A stretch of DNA of 64,000 nt from Theristus sp. LFF4_11 (GCA_030248135.1 JASANC010003315.1:1-64000); one strand, 5' to 3'; counted from the stretch's first letter, positions 23,681-34,309 are shown. Program-made: numbers and translations. Notes: generated by a model not told the origin, from the letters alone.

Positions 23681-25067
23681 CCAAGAACTTTTATCCACAC
23701 TGCACCCTATATTTAATTATTCATATTTTTCATTTAGTTAAAATCAAATAAAAATAATAAATTAATATTTTCCTTTTGTTTATTTTCTATTGAATGAAAT
23801 GAAAAACCGAATAAATTTGGTTTGTGCTTTTGCGTCTTTTAATGACGTCGTTTTGCTAAACTTGAAATGGGCCGACCCCTCTGATACCTAGTGTGGGCAA
23901 CCGCCCGACATGACGTTTTGAACAAGGGCTCCATCAGCAACAGTGGCCTATTACGCACTCACCAGTTGCTTCTTTCATTTTGCACAGTGCATCTGGCGCA
24001 AAATTTACGAACTGCGCTTAAAAACGCGCTACACCGCCACCCAGCAGCCCTGTGTATTTGATAGGGGGGCCGGCGCGGGCGTTCATTTTCTTCGGGAAGT
24101 GGGGGGCCCCCCCCCCCCCCCCCCTTCTCGCGCGCGGCACCACAAACCCACCCCCCCCCCCCTGGTGCGTGGGGGGCCCGCCGCGCGCCCCGACGGGCGC
24201 CGGGGCTCAAACTCTCCCGCGCATTAATTATGGCTGGCTTTTACTGTAGCTCTTACTTTTTTTTTTCATTTTCCGGCACAGGACACGACGTGGGCCACGG
24301 ACAAGGTTCGGTACACGCTGCGTGACACGCCGGCATCGCATTTTTGGCGTGTCACCAAACATTGCACAAAAGTCAGTTTTTGCCTTGTGGGCTGCGGACT
24401 GACACCGCGACGGCTGGACACTGTTTTTTTGCGGTTTCGCCGGGTAAGCGAAGACCGCGGCGACCACGAGCTCGTCAGTTCGATAAGTCGCCAGACCGCA
24501 CAGTCTCAGAAACGTACGTACGCCGAGGGGTGGTAATGACAGCACGAAACATATCAGCCAGCCCTCGCGATGTCAGTCCGTAGCCCGCAAAACAAAAACT
24601 GTCGTTGAACATTGTAGCCAGCGTAGCCACAAGCCAACCCATCGCACAATAGTGAGATGCATCAACTGTTGACAAACGGTTCTAGCCTTTTAACCCTAAA
24701 TGGACACCTAAAAACTGGTTACGTAAATAATCAACTTTTATTGCCCATTATTTATTTTCGTTTCGAGAAACTTTTATTTGCTTCAGGTATGTACTCTGAT
24801 CAATTAATCAATTCTGTGCAGCTAACAAATGAGCTCTGCTTGCTACATGTGTCAAGACATATGTAGTTCAAACATTTTTGTTGTCATGGTGCCATCAATC
24901 ATCCATCAATGGTTATATGCTGGCGTACAGTAACCGAAAGGGTCGAGGTGGAAAGGTGTAAACCATACAAATGTATTTTCCTGACGTGTTTCTTCAAGAG
25001 CCAAGTGAAAACCGCACAAGTTGAACCGCATTGAACAATTCGGATCACGAACAAGAAAAAATCGCAT

Positions 25068-26954
25068 TCAGTAATCTTTCGTGTACAGGGTGTATCCCTG
25101 CGCGGTTTGAGCGCCCGACTCACCGGCCCACTGGTACAGAATGCAATGCTGATTCACTTGGTTGTACGCAAACACAAAGCAAAGTTTACGGTTCGCACAC
25201 CCCCTGGCACAATGGTGAATGGACCGAAAAGACTGGAAATCCAAATGCTCATGCAGGGCGTTGCCACGCAAGTCACGGCCAAACACGCTGAAACTGGTGG
25301 ACCACTCGGGATCACCTAAAATTCTGAAAAGTCGCATACGTGATGATTTAATAGAGGTTTTTCAAATTAAAAATTGAAGTTGAACTTTGGGAATTGAAAT
25401 GAACTCAAAAACTACAATGGGCAAATAGGGCAGTTCTCAAATTTGATGCAACAAAAACCTCAGCGAACCACACGAACGTTGTTGGTTGCGTTGCGGGCGG
25501 GTACAGGGTATGGATGACAGTTTAAAAAAGCGAGAAATAAAAAGCAACAAACGAACGATATTCGCATATCCAACGACGTCCTTGATTGCCGGATCGTCCT
25601 AACTTGGCATTATCAAATCGATAAACTCCATAAATGTTGGTTGCCGTTTCACTATTCCACACTAAAAAATGATGGGAACCGCAAAACTTTTTTCACACTC
25701 AAAACAGTTGCAAAACACAACCGCATCATGAAGTTGAATTACGAAGTGCAAGGACCTGTTTTGCTACGCACTTGCGTTATTGAGGAATGTCATATTTGCG
25801 CCAGTCTCCATGTTTGGCCACAACCACTGCCAAACGGTGCCGATCTTTTGTAGTGCAATCCACGGAAACGTTGTAGACTGTAAACGTACACACTAAATCT
25901 CAATAGTTAACTATGTTAATGTTATGTTAATCAGGATGATCAAAAAAGTCAATATAATGGGGTTAAACGGCTGGTATTCACAACTGAAGCAACCTCTGCA
26001 GCTGAAACTTACTGCCTTGAGTTGCCATTTTTTGCGTTGGAATTTCAACTAAAACGGTCAACGCTATTGGTAACAGCGTAGCAGACAGTTTCAAACCTCC
26101 AATTTCGCGCATGTGACGTGCAGAGAGAGAGACTGTACCACATAACCACTACACAGTCAAACTGCTTGTGTAATGTTTTAGGATCTTTATAAACCACTTA
26201 TCTTTGAGGTTAAAGTATCTATAGTTACCTAATCGAAAGCGAAATCGAAGGTTCCAATTGTCTGTTACGCTGTTACCAACAGACCATTATATATTTCAGC
26301 TGGACTGTTTCAGTTAAAATTTTCTAAACACGAAATAGCAACCATATTTCTTTCACGGCTGTACGTTTCAGCTCAAAAGTTGTTTTAGTTGCAAATACCC
26401 AGCCGTTTACCGTTTTGACGTTTGTTATGTGAAAATTTTCTTAAACCAACCCATCCGAAGGTTGCTTTTATCTCGTTGGCCAGCTGTTGATTTGGGATCA
26501 CCGCCAAATGTCCGTCTTTCTTTCTAGTGCACTGAGGCATGGCCTCATCTTGCCCTCGACCGCTGTTGTCTATTATTAGGTCAACCGTGTAACAGTACCC
26601 GGAAAGGTAGATCGAAGCATCAACCTGAACAATAAACAGTGCCAATAAAATCTCCGAACCCTCGAGGCTTCACCAGGCACAGGGGAGCAGGAAATTGGCA
26701 GGTCTTAACTGTTGCTGGCGCAGTTTCAGGCCGCATTGCTTCGAAGCGGCGTTTTATGGCCACAAAGGACCCAGATACACAATGAAGTCAACAGTGGTGA
26801 CTGGACTGAAACGAGCCGTTTTACACAGCAAGAGTTGGCGTTTTATTTTGTTGCAAACTTACTTTGTTAGGTTGAAGATTGTGCGTCCAACCCGGTTCAT
26901 TGTGTGCCGGCCAACTCCCTGCCGAAGGCAACCCTGAACACCACGATTCAAATG
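25068..26954 (-). CDS. C-type-lectin-like plus PAN domain secreted protein, paralogue B (5' partial)
   Basis: Five exons join in phase: 26863-26954, 26451-26624, 25772-25877, 25557-25661, 25068-25315. Sizes are the same as in paralogue A for exons 1, 2 and 5 and one codon shorter for exons 3 and 4. Exon 1 gives FESWCSGLPSAGSWPAHNEP. The lectin-like fold has YLSGYCYTVD and QLANEIKATFGW in exon 2, WIALQKIGTVWQWLWP in exon 3 and RRWICEYR in exon 4. The PAN module has VFGRDLRGN and CARGCANRKLCFVFAYNQV and ends YTKDY. Donors after exon 2 (gttggt) and exon 4 (gttcgt) are weaker than in A. Upstream signal-peptide exons were not found. The two genes are a tandem duplication; an exon-2 fragment of this copy has been carried into the transposon between them. 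Confidence 0.78.
26046..26310. mobile_element. Inverted-repeat MITE in intron of paralogue B
   Basis: Arms of about 75 bp are inverted and imperfect. The left contains GGTAACAGCGTAGCAGACAG and then ACCTCCAATTTCGC. The right, read inverted, contains GGTAACAGCGTAACAGACAA and then ACCTTCGATTTCGC. The interior is about 100 bp and non-coding. Confidence 0.65.
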
Positions 26955-27424
26955 CTGAAACATTTGAAAAAATTTTGAGTGCCGTGACAATAACAAAATT
27001 ATATTGGCGGCTTAGGCGCAAATATTTATTTCTACGTTTCTTTCTACCCATTTTTTTCGACACTTCTTATGAATGCATGGTCTTGAAAAATCCTAGTGTC
27101 ACACTTTTCTATCGGAGCCGCAATCGGAAATAATATTTCGCCTTTTTATGACCTTCGGGCGTTTTTCCGAACTTGTGTTTTCCTTTTATAACTCAGAGTT
27201 TTTTCTAACTCTATGATGCTTCACGATGCTATGGGGTAAAGACGGGAACTGCAATGTGGAAATCTCCATATTCGTAATCTGCGCCCTAAATAACCTCAGA
27301 ATACCGGTTTTTAGCCTGTTCCAGCGAGTTTTAACTGTGGAGTTTTTTTTTTAACAATCGCTTGCAAGTTAATGGCTCTTTTCACAAGGTAGACTTTTTA
27401 TAAAGCCGGTGTTTAGAACGAGTA

Positions 27425-27687
27425 CCGTAAAGTCTTGCATATAAGATCTCCTTATATAAATTTGAAAATCAAAAATTTCTGAAAAAAAGTGGAATTTTTT
27501 GTGACAACCTTATAAGTGGGAGGAGGTCTTATAAAGCGATGATTAGGAATTCCGGGCCTTATAAACGGGGTGGGATTTACACCAAGTTAAAAATTTGAAT
27601 TTTTTGGTTTCCCGCCGTATGACACTCCACCCACTTTTGGGTGGGGGTCTTATAAGTGAGAGGAGCCTTATATGCAAGACTATACGG
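27425..27687. mobile_element. TA-flanked MITE, 263 bp (CCGTA ends)
   Basis: TA at 27423-27424 and 27688-27689 bracket the ends CCGTAAAGTCTTGCATATAA and, inverted, CCGTATAGTCTTGCATATAA. The interior repeats CTTATAAG-type motifs (TTATAAGTGGGAGGAG and TTATAAGTGAGAGGAG). Confidence 0.8.
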
Positions 27688-27693
27688 TAATTA

Positions 27694-28107
27694 TAAAATC
27701 GTTGCTTTTTCCTTCATTTGTTTTTTTATCATAGAAAATGCATCACTTAGGATAGAAAAGCTACATAACAAAACAAAAGCAACCGTTTTACACAATGGGT
27801 ACTCAGAAACGTGTTGCTTTTTGTTGCACTCGATCAAAAAGAACTGGCTTAGGTTGGGGTAAGCGGGAAAAAGAAGTAAACATTCGAAGCAAAAGCGGGA
27901 GCTTTATTGCTACGGGTATTCAGTAAAATGTAGAAAATCGTTGCTTTTTCCTTCATTTGTTTTTTTATCATAGAAAATGCGTCACTTAAAATAGAAAAGC
28001 TACATAACAAAACAAAAGCGACGGTTGTACACAATGGGTACTCAGAAACGTGTTGCTTTTTGTTGCACTCGATCAAAAAGAACTAACTGGCTTAGGCTAG
28101 GGTATGC
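27694..28107. repeat. Tandem direct duplication, about 176-bp unit with 58-bp spacer
   Basis: The unit at 27694-27869 (from AAAATCGTTGCTTTTTCC to AACTGGCTTAGG) recurs at 27928-28107 with a few substitutions. The duplicate begins GTAGAAAATCG and has an extra AACT near its end. Both are non-coding. Confidence 0.85.
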
Positions 28108-28922
28108 GGGGTTCGAGTCTTGTGGGTCTGTCACAGGCTGGACGATAATCGCCGATTAAAAAACATTTCGTATTCATGCATGCAACGATTCGGCCGCATA
28201 CAAGGTAATGTTTCACCCGGTTACAAACAAAAAACCCCAGTTGCGTACTGAAATCAATGTTTTGTGGGTTTTGCTCTGTCATTCATGTGCAGGTGAATGA
28301 GTTTCTCTGAAACTTTGCACAAATCTAAGTTGAATTTTCCTGAACAACTGTCTAAAATTTCCAAGAATATAGTTCAACACAACTCGAGAAATAACGCGTC
28401 AAACACCTACCCATTGCTTCTGAAACACCCTGTAGTTCTTTTTTTAAAGTTTTTTTACCACATGGTGGATGATCTTATATTTTGGTCCCAAGCGAGGCTC
28501 AATGCGCGCATAGATAGGTAAACGGTTTTATCTTCATGCATGGCGCGGGAATTCAAAATTGGCATAGTGATCCGAGTCCCTTAAATAGGGCCGAGTCAGT
28601 CCACTTTGCATTGCCTGCCACATGATTGGACTCGGGGCAGTATTGCTCGCTTCCGAGCTTGGTACTTAGGGTTTCCGGAATCGGTGCGCGAACAATTTAA
28701 AAAAATAATAAATAAAACTGAAATTAGTTTCCTTTCACGATTGCAAACCCATTGAGTCGCAGAACCTGAAGAATAAAATTGATGATACCTGGAGACGAAG
28801 TCACAATTCCACAAACGCGGACGACCAACAAGAATACTGATTTTACACATGCAAAGTTTTTGTTCATCATTTTTAAAAGCAAAACAATCTGTGGCTAGCA
28901 GAGTGGATAATAAACATACAGA

Positions 28923-29667
28923 CAGAGTGGTCCAAAAGTAGTGGGTACAACTTTGAATCGCTCCAACTTGCCAACGGTTAGACCGTTTGATTTGAAATTT
29001 TAGTCGCTTACTTAAGAAGCACAAACTTAGACCTCCACCAATTTTTAGCCCAAATGAGAATATTTTGCCCCTGTGCGGAAGCAAAGTTTGGGAAAAACGA
29101 ATTTTTGCATGAAAAACAGCATTTTTGTCTCACATCGGATTTATTCTCGATAACGTCACAAATTGAGCAAAAAGCTCTCAAAAACCAAAACTAATCCTTC
29201 TCGAAATGTGAGCCGCAAGCTTCAATGCACAATCGGCCCCCATAGCCACTGACAAGATCTTTCTGGCACAATTCAGTGTCCAAGCGCTGAAACGCGTTCT
29301 CAATCATCCCTCCTTCATCGAGTCCACGGTTTTCGGCTTTTGAGGGCAATTAAGGAGTGAAAATAAAAATCTTCGCAATTGTGCAAACAGGGTATTAAAA
29401 CCAGAAATAGTTGTATTGCCTTTTTTGACGTTATCAATGAATAAATCCGATGTGAGACAGAAAAAATGCTGTTTTTCATGCAAAAATTCGTTTTTTTATC
29501 GAACTTTGCTTCCACACAGCGGCAATAATTTCTCGTTTGGGCTAAAAATTGGTGGAGGTCTAAGTTTGACATTCATAAGTAAGCGACTAAAATTTCAGCT
29601 CAAACAGTCCAACCGTTAGCGAGTTAGAGCGATTCAAAGTTGTACCCACTACTTTTGGACCACTCTG
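28923..29667. mobile_element. 0.75-kb element with about 240-bp inverted repeats
   Basis: The left arm starts CAGAGTGGTCCAAAAGTAGT and the right arm ends with its complement (CTACTTTTGGACCACTCTG), followed by TA. The arms stay similar through ACCTCCACCAATTTTTAGCC and AAAAACAGCATTTTT to ATCGGATTTATT. The centre (about 29165-29420) is single copy. The arms are long for a simple MITE; the end sequence suggests a Tc1/mariner relative (inference). Confidence 0.75.
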
Positions 29668-29978
29668 TAGAGTATGGATAGCGGTTAAAAAGAAAAACCG
29701 AAATATAATGTTTGTCTGTCAAAAATATTGATCGGAAAAATTGATCGGAATCATTGCTGAACATCATTTGATACTGCATGCATGCAGTGACGGCATTGTC
29801 TCTTGTCACCATGCCACAGCAGACAAGCAGAGACCTCCCAATGTCCCAAAAAGCACACATATGTGCACCAAAGGCCCATTCGCGAGCGCTGAAGCGCGCT
29901 AACATGAATGAGGAACAGAAAAGGTGTCATGAAGTGAAGCTACGTCAGCCGCTGCAGCGTTTTAGACATTTTGCCTAT

Positions 29979-30534
29979 TGCGGAAGCATCCCCCGGCTGC
30001 AGTTTGCAGACGAGTGGATTTTGACGCTCGTGTCACACGAGTTGAGTGCCACCCTACTACGAACCGAAGTCCGAGGGATGTGCCTCATTGCTGGAGTCAA
30101 ACGACTACGAGTCTCTGCCACCGACTCGTCCGCATCTGCCACCTGCGACGCCGTTCGAGTTCCAGCCGCGTAATGAGGGCTTGTGCCATTGCCTCTCATT
30201 CGTCGTCGTTCCACGCCGTTGATTAGTTCACACAATTGTTATGGCTTCTTTCAGGAATTCGTCAGTCGAGGACGACAAAGAATAAAACGATTACAAGAAG
30301 ACTGTTGTGATTGATTACGGTTTATAGATTTTAGACGAAGCCTCAAATGTTTTACACCAGTACCTTTAGGGTCTGGCCGTGAGTTGCCGCCCAAGTCACC
30401 TGCTCTACGTCAGGTGCAGTCCTGGACGGATCGTGAAGCGCCCAAATGTGGGGCGGCCACACGATACCCAAACGCTTGTTCACGCGACTTCCAAGCGGAG
30501 TTGGTTTTTGTCGTTTATCGTGAGACAAGTGCAG
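29979..30534 (-). mobile_element. LTR fragment L1
   Basis: It matches the complete LTR at 32940-33701 from its TTCCGCA end for 556 bp and then breaks at GTGCAG. It contains the conserved 87-codon open frame (minus strand, 29975-30235). Confidence 0.8.
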
Positions 30535-30535
30535 A

Positions 30536-31202
30536 ATTTTGTTGTTCAACCTTCAACTCTTTTATTATTATTGGTCACCATCAACAATCACCACCTTTAA
30601 TTACCATTCACTCATGTTTTTCGTCAAACTCATACCATCAAGTGTGCACTTACGATAAACGACAAAAACCAACACCGCTTGGAAAGTCGCGTGGAAGCGT
30701 TGAGGTACTGAGTGTGGTCGCCCCACATTAAAGGGCGCTTCACGATCCGTCCCAGGACTGCACCTGAATGTAGAAGGTGCAAAATTGGGCGGCAACTCAC
30801 GGCCAGACCCTAAAGGTACTGGTGTAAAATCTTGTAGGCTTCGTCTAAAATCTTTAAACCGTAATCAATCACAACAGTTTCTCTTGTAAACGTTTTATTG
30901 CTTTGTCGTCCTCGTTTGACGAATTCCTGAAAGAAGCCATAACAATTGTGTGAACTAATCAACGGCGTGGAACGACGACGAATGAGAGGCAATGGCACAA
31001 GCCCTCATTACGCGGCTGGAACTCGAACGGCGTCGCAGGTGGCAGATGCGAGCGAGTCGGTGGCAGAGACTCGTAGTCGTTTGACTCCAGCAATGAGGCA
31101 CATCCCTCGGACTTCGGTTCGTAGTAGGGTGGCTCTCAACTCGTGTGACACGAGCGTCAAAATCCACTCGTCTGCAAACTGCAGCCGGGGGATGCTTCCG
31201 CA
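30536..31202 (+). mobile_element. LTR fragment L2, inverted
   Basis: The same LTR in opposite orientation to its neighbours. It runs from inside the LTR (ATTTTGTTGTTCAACC) to the intact TTCCGCA end at 31196-31202 and abuts L1 tail to tail. It carries the 87-codon frame on the plus strand (30946-31206). Confidence 0.8.
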
Positions 31203-31830
31203 GTCTCTGCCACCGACTCGTTCGCATCTGCCACCTGCGACGCCGTTCGAGTTCCAGCCGCGTAATGAGGGCTTGTGCCATTGCCTCTCATTCGTCGTCG
31301 TTCCACGCCGTTGATTAGTTTACACAATTGTTATGGCTTCTTTCAGAATACGTCAATCGAGGACGACAAAGAATAAAACGTTTACAAGAGAAACTGTTGT
31401 GATTGATTACGGTTTAAAGATTTTAGACGAAGCCTACAAGGTTTTACACCAGTACCTTTAGGGTCTGGCCGTGAGTTGCCGCCCAAGTCACCTGCTCTAC
31501 GTCAGGTGCAGTCCTGGACGGATCGTGAAGCGCCCAAATGTGGGGCGGCCACACGATACCCAAACGCTTGTCCACGCGACTTCCAAGCGGAGTTGGTTTT
31601 TGTCGTTTATCGTGAAACAAGTGCAGTGATGGAGTATAACGAAAAACATGAATGAATGGCAATTAAAGGTGGTGACTGTTGATGGTGACCAATGAATAAA
31701 AGAAATGTTGAAGGTTGAACAATAAAATAGATGAACTATTACCAAGTGTGGAAGAATTACGGTACAAATAAAATATCACAGTAAGAGTTTTGGGGGTTGA
31801 GCGAAGTGAGGTCGTGTAACGGACCTGACA
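31203..31830 (-). mobile_element. LTR fragment L3
   Basis: It starts inside the 87-codon frame (GTCTCTGCCACCGACTCG) and reaches an intact TGTCAGGTCCG end (complement at 31820-31830). It is head to head with L2, giving a large near-perfect palindrome around 31202. Confidence 0.8.
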
Positions 31831-31837
31831 ACTTATT

Positions 31838-32278
31838 TGCGGAAGCATCCCCCGGCTGCAGTTTGCAGACGAGTGGATTTTGACGCTCGTGTCACACGAG
31901 TTGAGAGCCACCCTACTACGAACCGAAGTCCGAGGGATGTGCCTCATTGCTGGAGTCAAACGACTACGAGTCTCTGCCACCGACTCGTCCGCATCTGCCA
32001 CCTGCGACGCCGTTCGAGTTCCAGCCGCGTAATGAGGGCTTGTGCCATTGCCTCTCATTCGTCGTCGTTCCACGCCGTTGATTAGTTCACACAATTGTTA
32101 TGGCTTCTTTCAGAATTCGTCAATCGAGGACGACAAAGAATAAAACGATTACAAAAAGACTGTTGTGATTGATTACGGTTTACAGATTTTAGACGAAGCC
32201 GCAAAGTTTTACACCAGTACCTTTAGGGTCTGGCCGTGAGTTGTCGCCCAAGTCACCTGCTCGACGTCAGGTGCAGTC
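31838..32278 (-). mobile_element. LTR fragment L4
   Basis: It begins at an intact TTCCGCA end and stops at GGTGCAGTC, where the unique segment of the chimeric ORF starts. It is seven bases from L3. It carries the 87-codon frame (31837-32094) and supplies the stop codon of the chimeric ORF. Confidence 0.8.
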
Positions 32279-33196
32279 ATACAGTGCAACACGGGCAAAG
32301 TATTCTTTTCCCGTGATGTATCGTTCCTTTGCTCCATAGACCTGCTTGAATGTTGCCGGCAAGGGCACCACTCGGCCGTCTGGAAGCTTGGTCCGATATG
32401 CGGCGTCGTGTTTTGCCAGGTCGCGAATCATTTTGATTGCTTCCTCTGCACGTACGCCTTCGACAATCGTCAGCCCTGGGGTGACGACTGTCTTTGAATA
32501 CAATAATGCAAGAGCGAACTCAAAGTCGCCTTGTATTTCAACAGCGCTTTCATCAAGATTGATGATTGGCGCGGTCAAGACACGTTTTAAGTGCATGACC
32601 ATTTCAGACGATAGCGTCGCCACAGAAGAACCTGAGGCGTAGCTAGCATAACCCGCGTCTGATACCATGTCGCTCGGCGACTTGGTCAGACGTTGGTTTT
32701 CTTTGGCAGTGAGGCCAAAGTGCTCATAAATGAGATCGGTCACTACAGTCGTGACTTGCTCTCTGTTCGTGTAGATTGGCAGATCCAACAAGGCTGCCAG
32801 CAGTTGACTTTTGTTGATTGTTCGCAACGTCTTTTTGCGAACTTTCTGGAAAGGAGGCGCCCGAGAAAGTGCTCGTGCGTTCCTTATTAGACTCTGGTTA
32901 CTTTTGTCAAAGTGCCAGTCGAGGTGATAGACCTCCATTTGCGGAAGCATCCCCCGGCTGCAGTTTGCAGACGAGTGGATTTTGACGCTCGTGTCACACG
33001 AGTTGAGAGCCACCCTACTACGAACCGAAGTCCGAGGGATGTGCCTCATTGCTGGAGTCAAACGACTACGAGTCTCTGCCACCGACTCGTCCGCATCTGC
33101 CACCTGCGACGCCGTTCGAGTTCCAGCCGCGTAATGAGGGCTTGTGCCATTGCCTCTCATTCGTCGTCGTTCCACGCCGTTGATTAGTTTACACAA
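32267..33196 (-). CDS. 309-codon ORF running from an LTR into a unique segment
   Basis: The frame opens with ATG inside LTR L5, reads the 87 codons conserved in the other LTR copies (MCKLINGVERRRMRGNGTSP at its start), crosses the LTR end and continues without a stop for about 220 codons of unique sequence beginning MEVYHLDWHFDK. It ends eleven bases into LTR L4. The unique part has FEFALALLYSKTVVTPGLTI and KEYFARVALYD. I do not recognise the family. Its place just inside a 5' LTR suggests the start of a gag-like ORF, but a captured gene or a viral nucleoprotein-like relic is possible. No protease, reverse transcriptase or integrase is present, so the element is truncated. Confidence 0.5.
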   Translation of the reverse strand: MCKLINGVERRRMRGNGTSPHYAAGTRTASQVADADESVAETRSRLTPAMRHIPRTSVRSRVALNSCDTSVKIHSSANCSRGMLPQMEVYHLDWHFDKSNQSLIRNARALSRAPPFQKVRKKTLRTINKSQLLAALLDLPIYTNREQVTTVVTDLIYEHFGLTAKENQRLTKSPSDMVSDAGYASYASGSSVATLSSEMVMHLKRVLTAPIINLDESAVEIQGDFEFALALLYSKTVVTPGLTIVEGVRAEEAIKMIRDLAKHDAAYRTKLPDGRVVPLPATFKQVYGAKERYITGKEYFARVALYDCT

Positions 33197-33701
33197 TTGT
33201 TATGGCTTCTTTCAGAATACGTCAATCGAGGACGACAAAGAATAAAACGATTACAAAAAGAGACTGTTGTGATTGATTACGGTTTAAAGATTTTAGACGA
33301 AGCCTACAAGGTTTTACACCAGTACCTTTAGGGTCTGGCCGTGAGTTGCCGCCCAAGTCACCTGCTCGACGTCAGGTGCAGTCCTGGACGGATCGTGAAG
33401 CGCCCTAAATGTGGGGCGACCACACGATACCCAAACGCTTGCCCACGCGACTTTCCAAGCGGTGTTGGTTTTTGTCGTTTATCGTGAGACAAGTGCAGAG
33501 ATGGAGTATGACGAAAAACATGAGTGAATGGTAATTAAAGGTGGTGATTGTTGATGGTGACCAATAATAATAAAAGAGTTGAAGGTTGAACAACAAAATA
33601 GATGAACTATTACCAAGTGTGGAAGAATTACAGTAAGAATAAAATATCACAGTAAGAGTTTTGGGGGTTGAGCGAAGTGAGGTCGTGTACCGGACCTGAC
33701 A
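32940..33701 (-). mobile_element. Complete LTR L5 (762 bp)
   Basis: On the minus strand it runs from TGTCAGGTCCGGTACACGAC to GGGGGATGCTTCCGCA, i.e. TG to CA. The full repeat contains T/A-rich candidate promoter sequence (AATAAAATATCACAG on the plus strand), the conserved 87-codon frame at its 3' end and, directly inside, the unique ORF segment. It has the right flank of the cluster (CTATCCACGG). Confidence 0.75.
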
Positions 33702-34057
33702 CTATCCACGGACGCACGCACTGAAACAGGTGGGAGTGGGACCTTTCTTCCTGTTTCGTATTTACCATTTCTAAACTTCATTTCTTGTTATTCGTGAGTC
33801 ACATGGTGACGAAAGATTTAGGCGTCCTCCATAAAAATGTCGGTGATGATTTTGCTGTTCATCTACAGTGAAGTGCTCGTGTGTTGTGCATCCAACTTTC
33901 AAAGTTTTCAAACAAAATTATACAACTGATACAGTGTTCGAGACTACAAGACTGAAGCAGACTCAAGAAACGAGTAATTTTCCTCCATTGTATTGGGCAA
34001 CGAAAACGTGACTAAAAGGACCGTTCATACTGGCGTATGCGCCACGGCTGTGCACTT

Positions 34058-34123
34058 AGACGTCACGTCACGTCACGTCGCAGCATGTCACGTCACGTCA
34101 CGTCACGTCACGTCACGTCACTT
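34058..34123. repeat. (GTCAC)n pentanucleotide array
   Basis: About twelve units of GTCAC with one interruption (GCAGCATGTC) near the middle. Each unit boundary gives an ACGT core. Confidence 0.9.
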
Positions 34124-34309
34124 GTTCATAGTGTAAAAACGAGCAATAAAAGGGCTCCGCCAGACACGTGCACGTCTTGTTTTAGGATTTGCGCTCGTTC
34201 GTGGTGACGTACGTCTTTGTTATGTACGTCGACATACGTTTGCATACGTCAGGTTGGAAGTGACGGCTTGAAACGTTTTTTGTTGATGTTGTTGCTGGGA
34301 TTTTTAGAC

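Larger units (their letters stand above)
23171..24246. mobile_element. TA-flanked 1.08-kb transposon carrying a captured CTLD exon fragment
   Basis: TA at 23169-23170 and 24247-24248 flank inverted ends that share GCCAGCCATAATTAATGCGC. The left end reads CAGTGCCAGCC and the right end, inverted, CAGTAAAAGCCAGCC. No transposase is visible. Inside, 23319-23548 is an inverted, internally deleted near-copy of 26346-26664, which contains CTLD exon B2 of the neighbouring gene. The element also holds a 15-bp minisatellite (23553-23680), two direct copies of CAGCAGCCCTGTGTATTTGA (about 23239 and 24043) and long C runs (24107-24163). It looks like a non-autonomous Tc1/mariner-type element that acquired host sequence. 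Confidence 0.75.
26955..29978. other. Intergenic, repeat-rich, no gene seen
   Basis: Upstream of paralogue B and before the LTR cluster. It holds a 263-bp TA-flanked MITE (27425-27687), a tandem duplication of about 176 bp (27694-27869 and 27928-28107) and a 0.75-kb long-inverted-repeat element (28923-29667). No signal-peptide exon for paralogue B could be supported. Confidence 0.5.

Noticed and set aside
24228..24675. Signal-peptide and Cys-rich exons for CTLD/PAN paralogue A (MGWLVATLATMFNDSF; RCQSAAHKAKTDFC)
   Set aside because: No convincing donors or acceptors in matching phase, and part overlaps the end of the transposon.
29978..30226. Plus-strand ORFs antisense to the 87-codon LTR frame
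   Set aside because: They are shadows caused by few stops in this GC-richer part of the LTR; only the other strand continues into the adjacent ORF.
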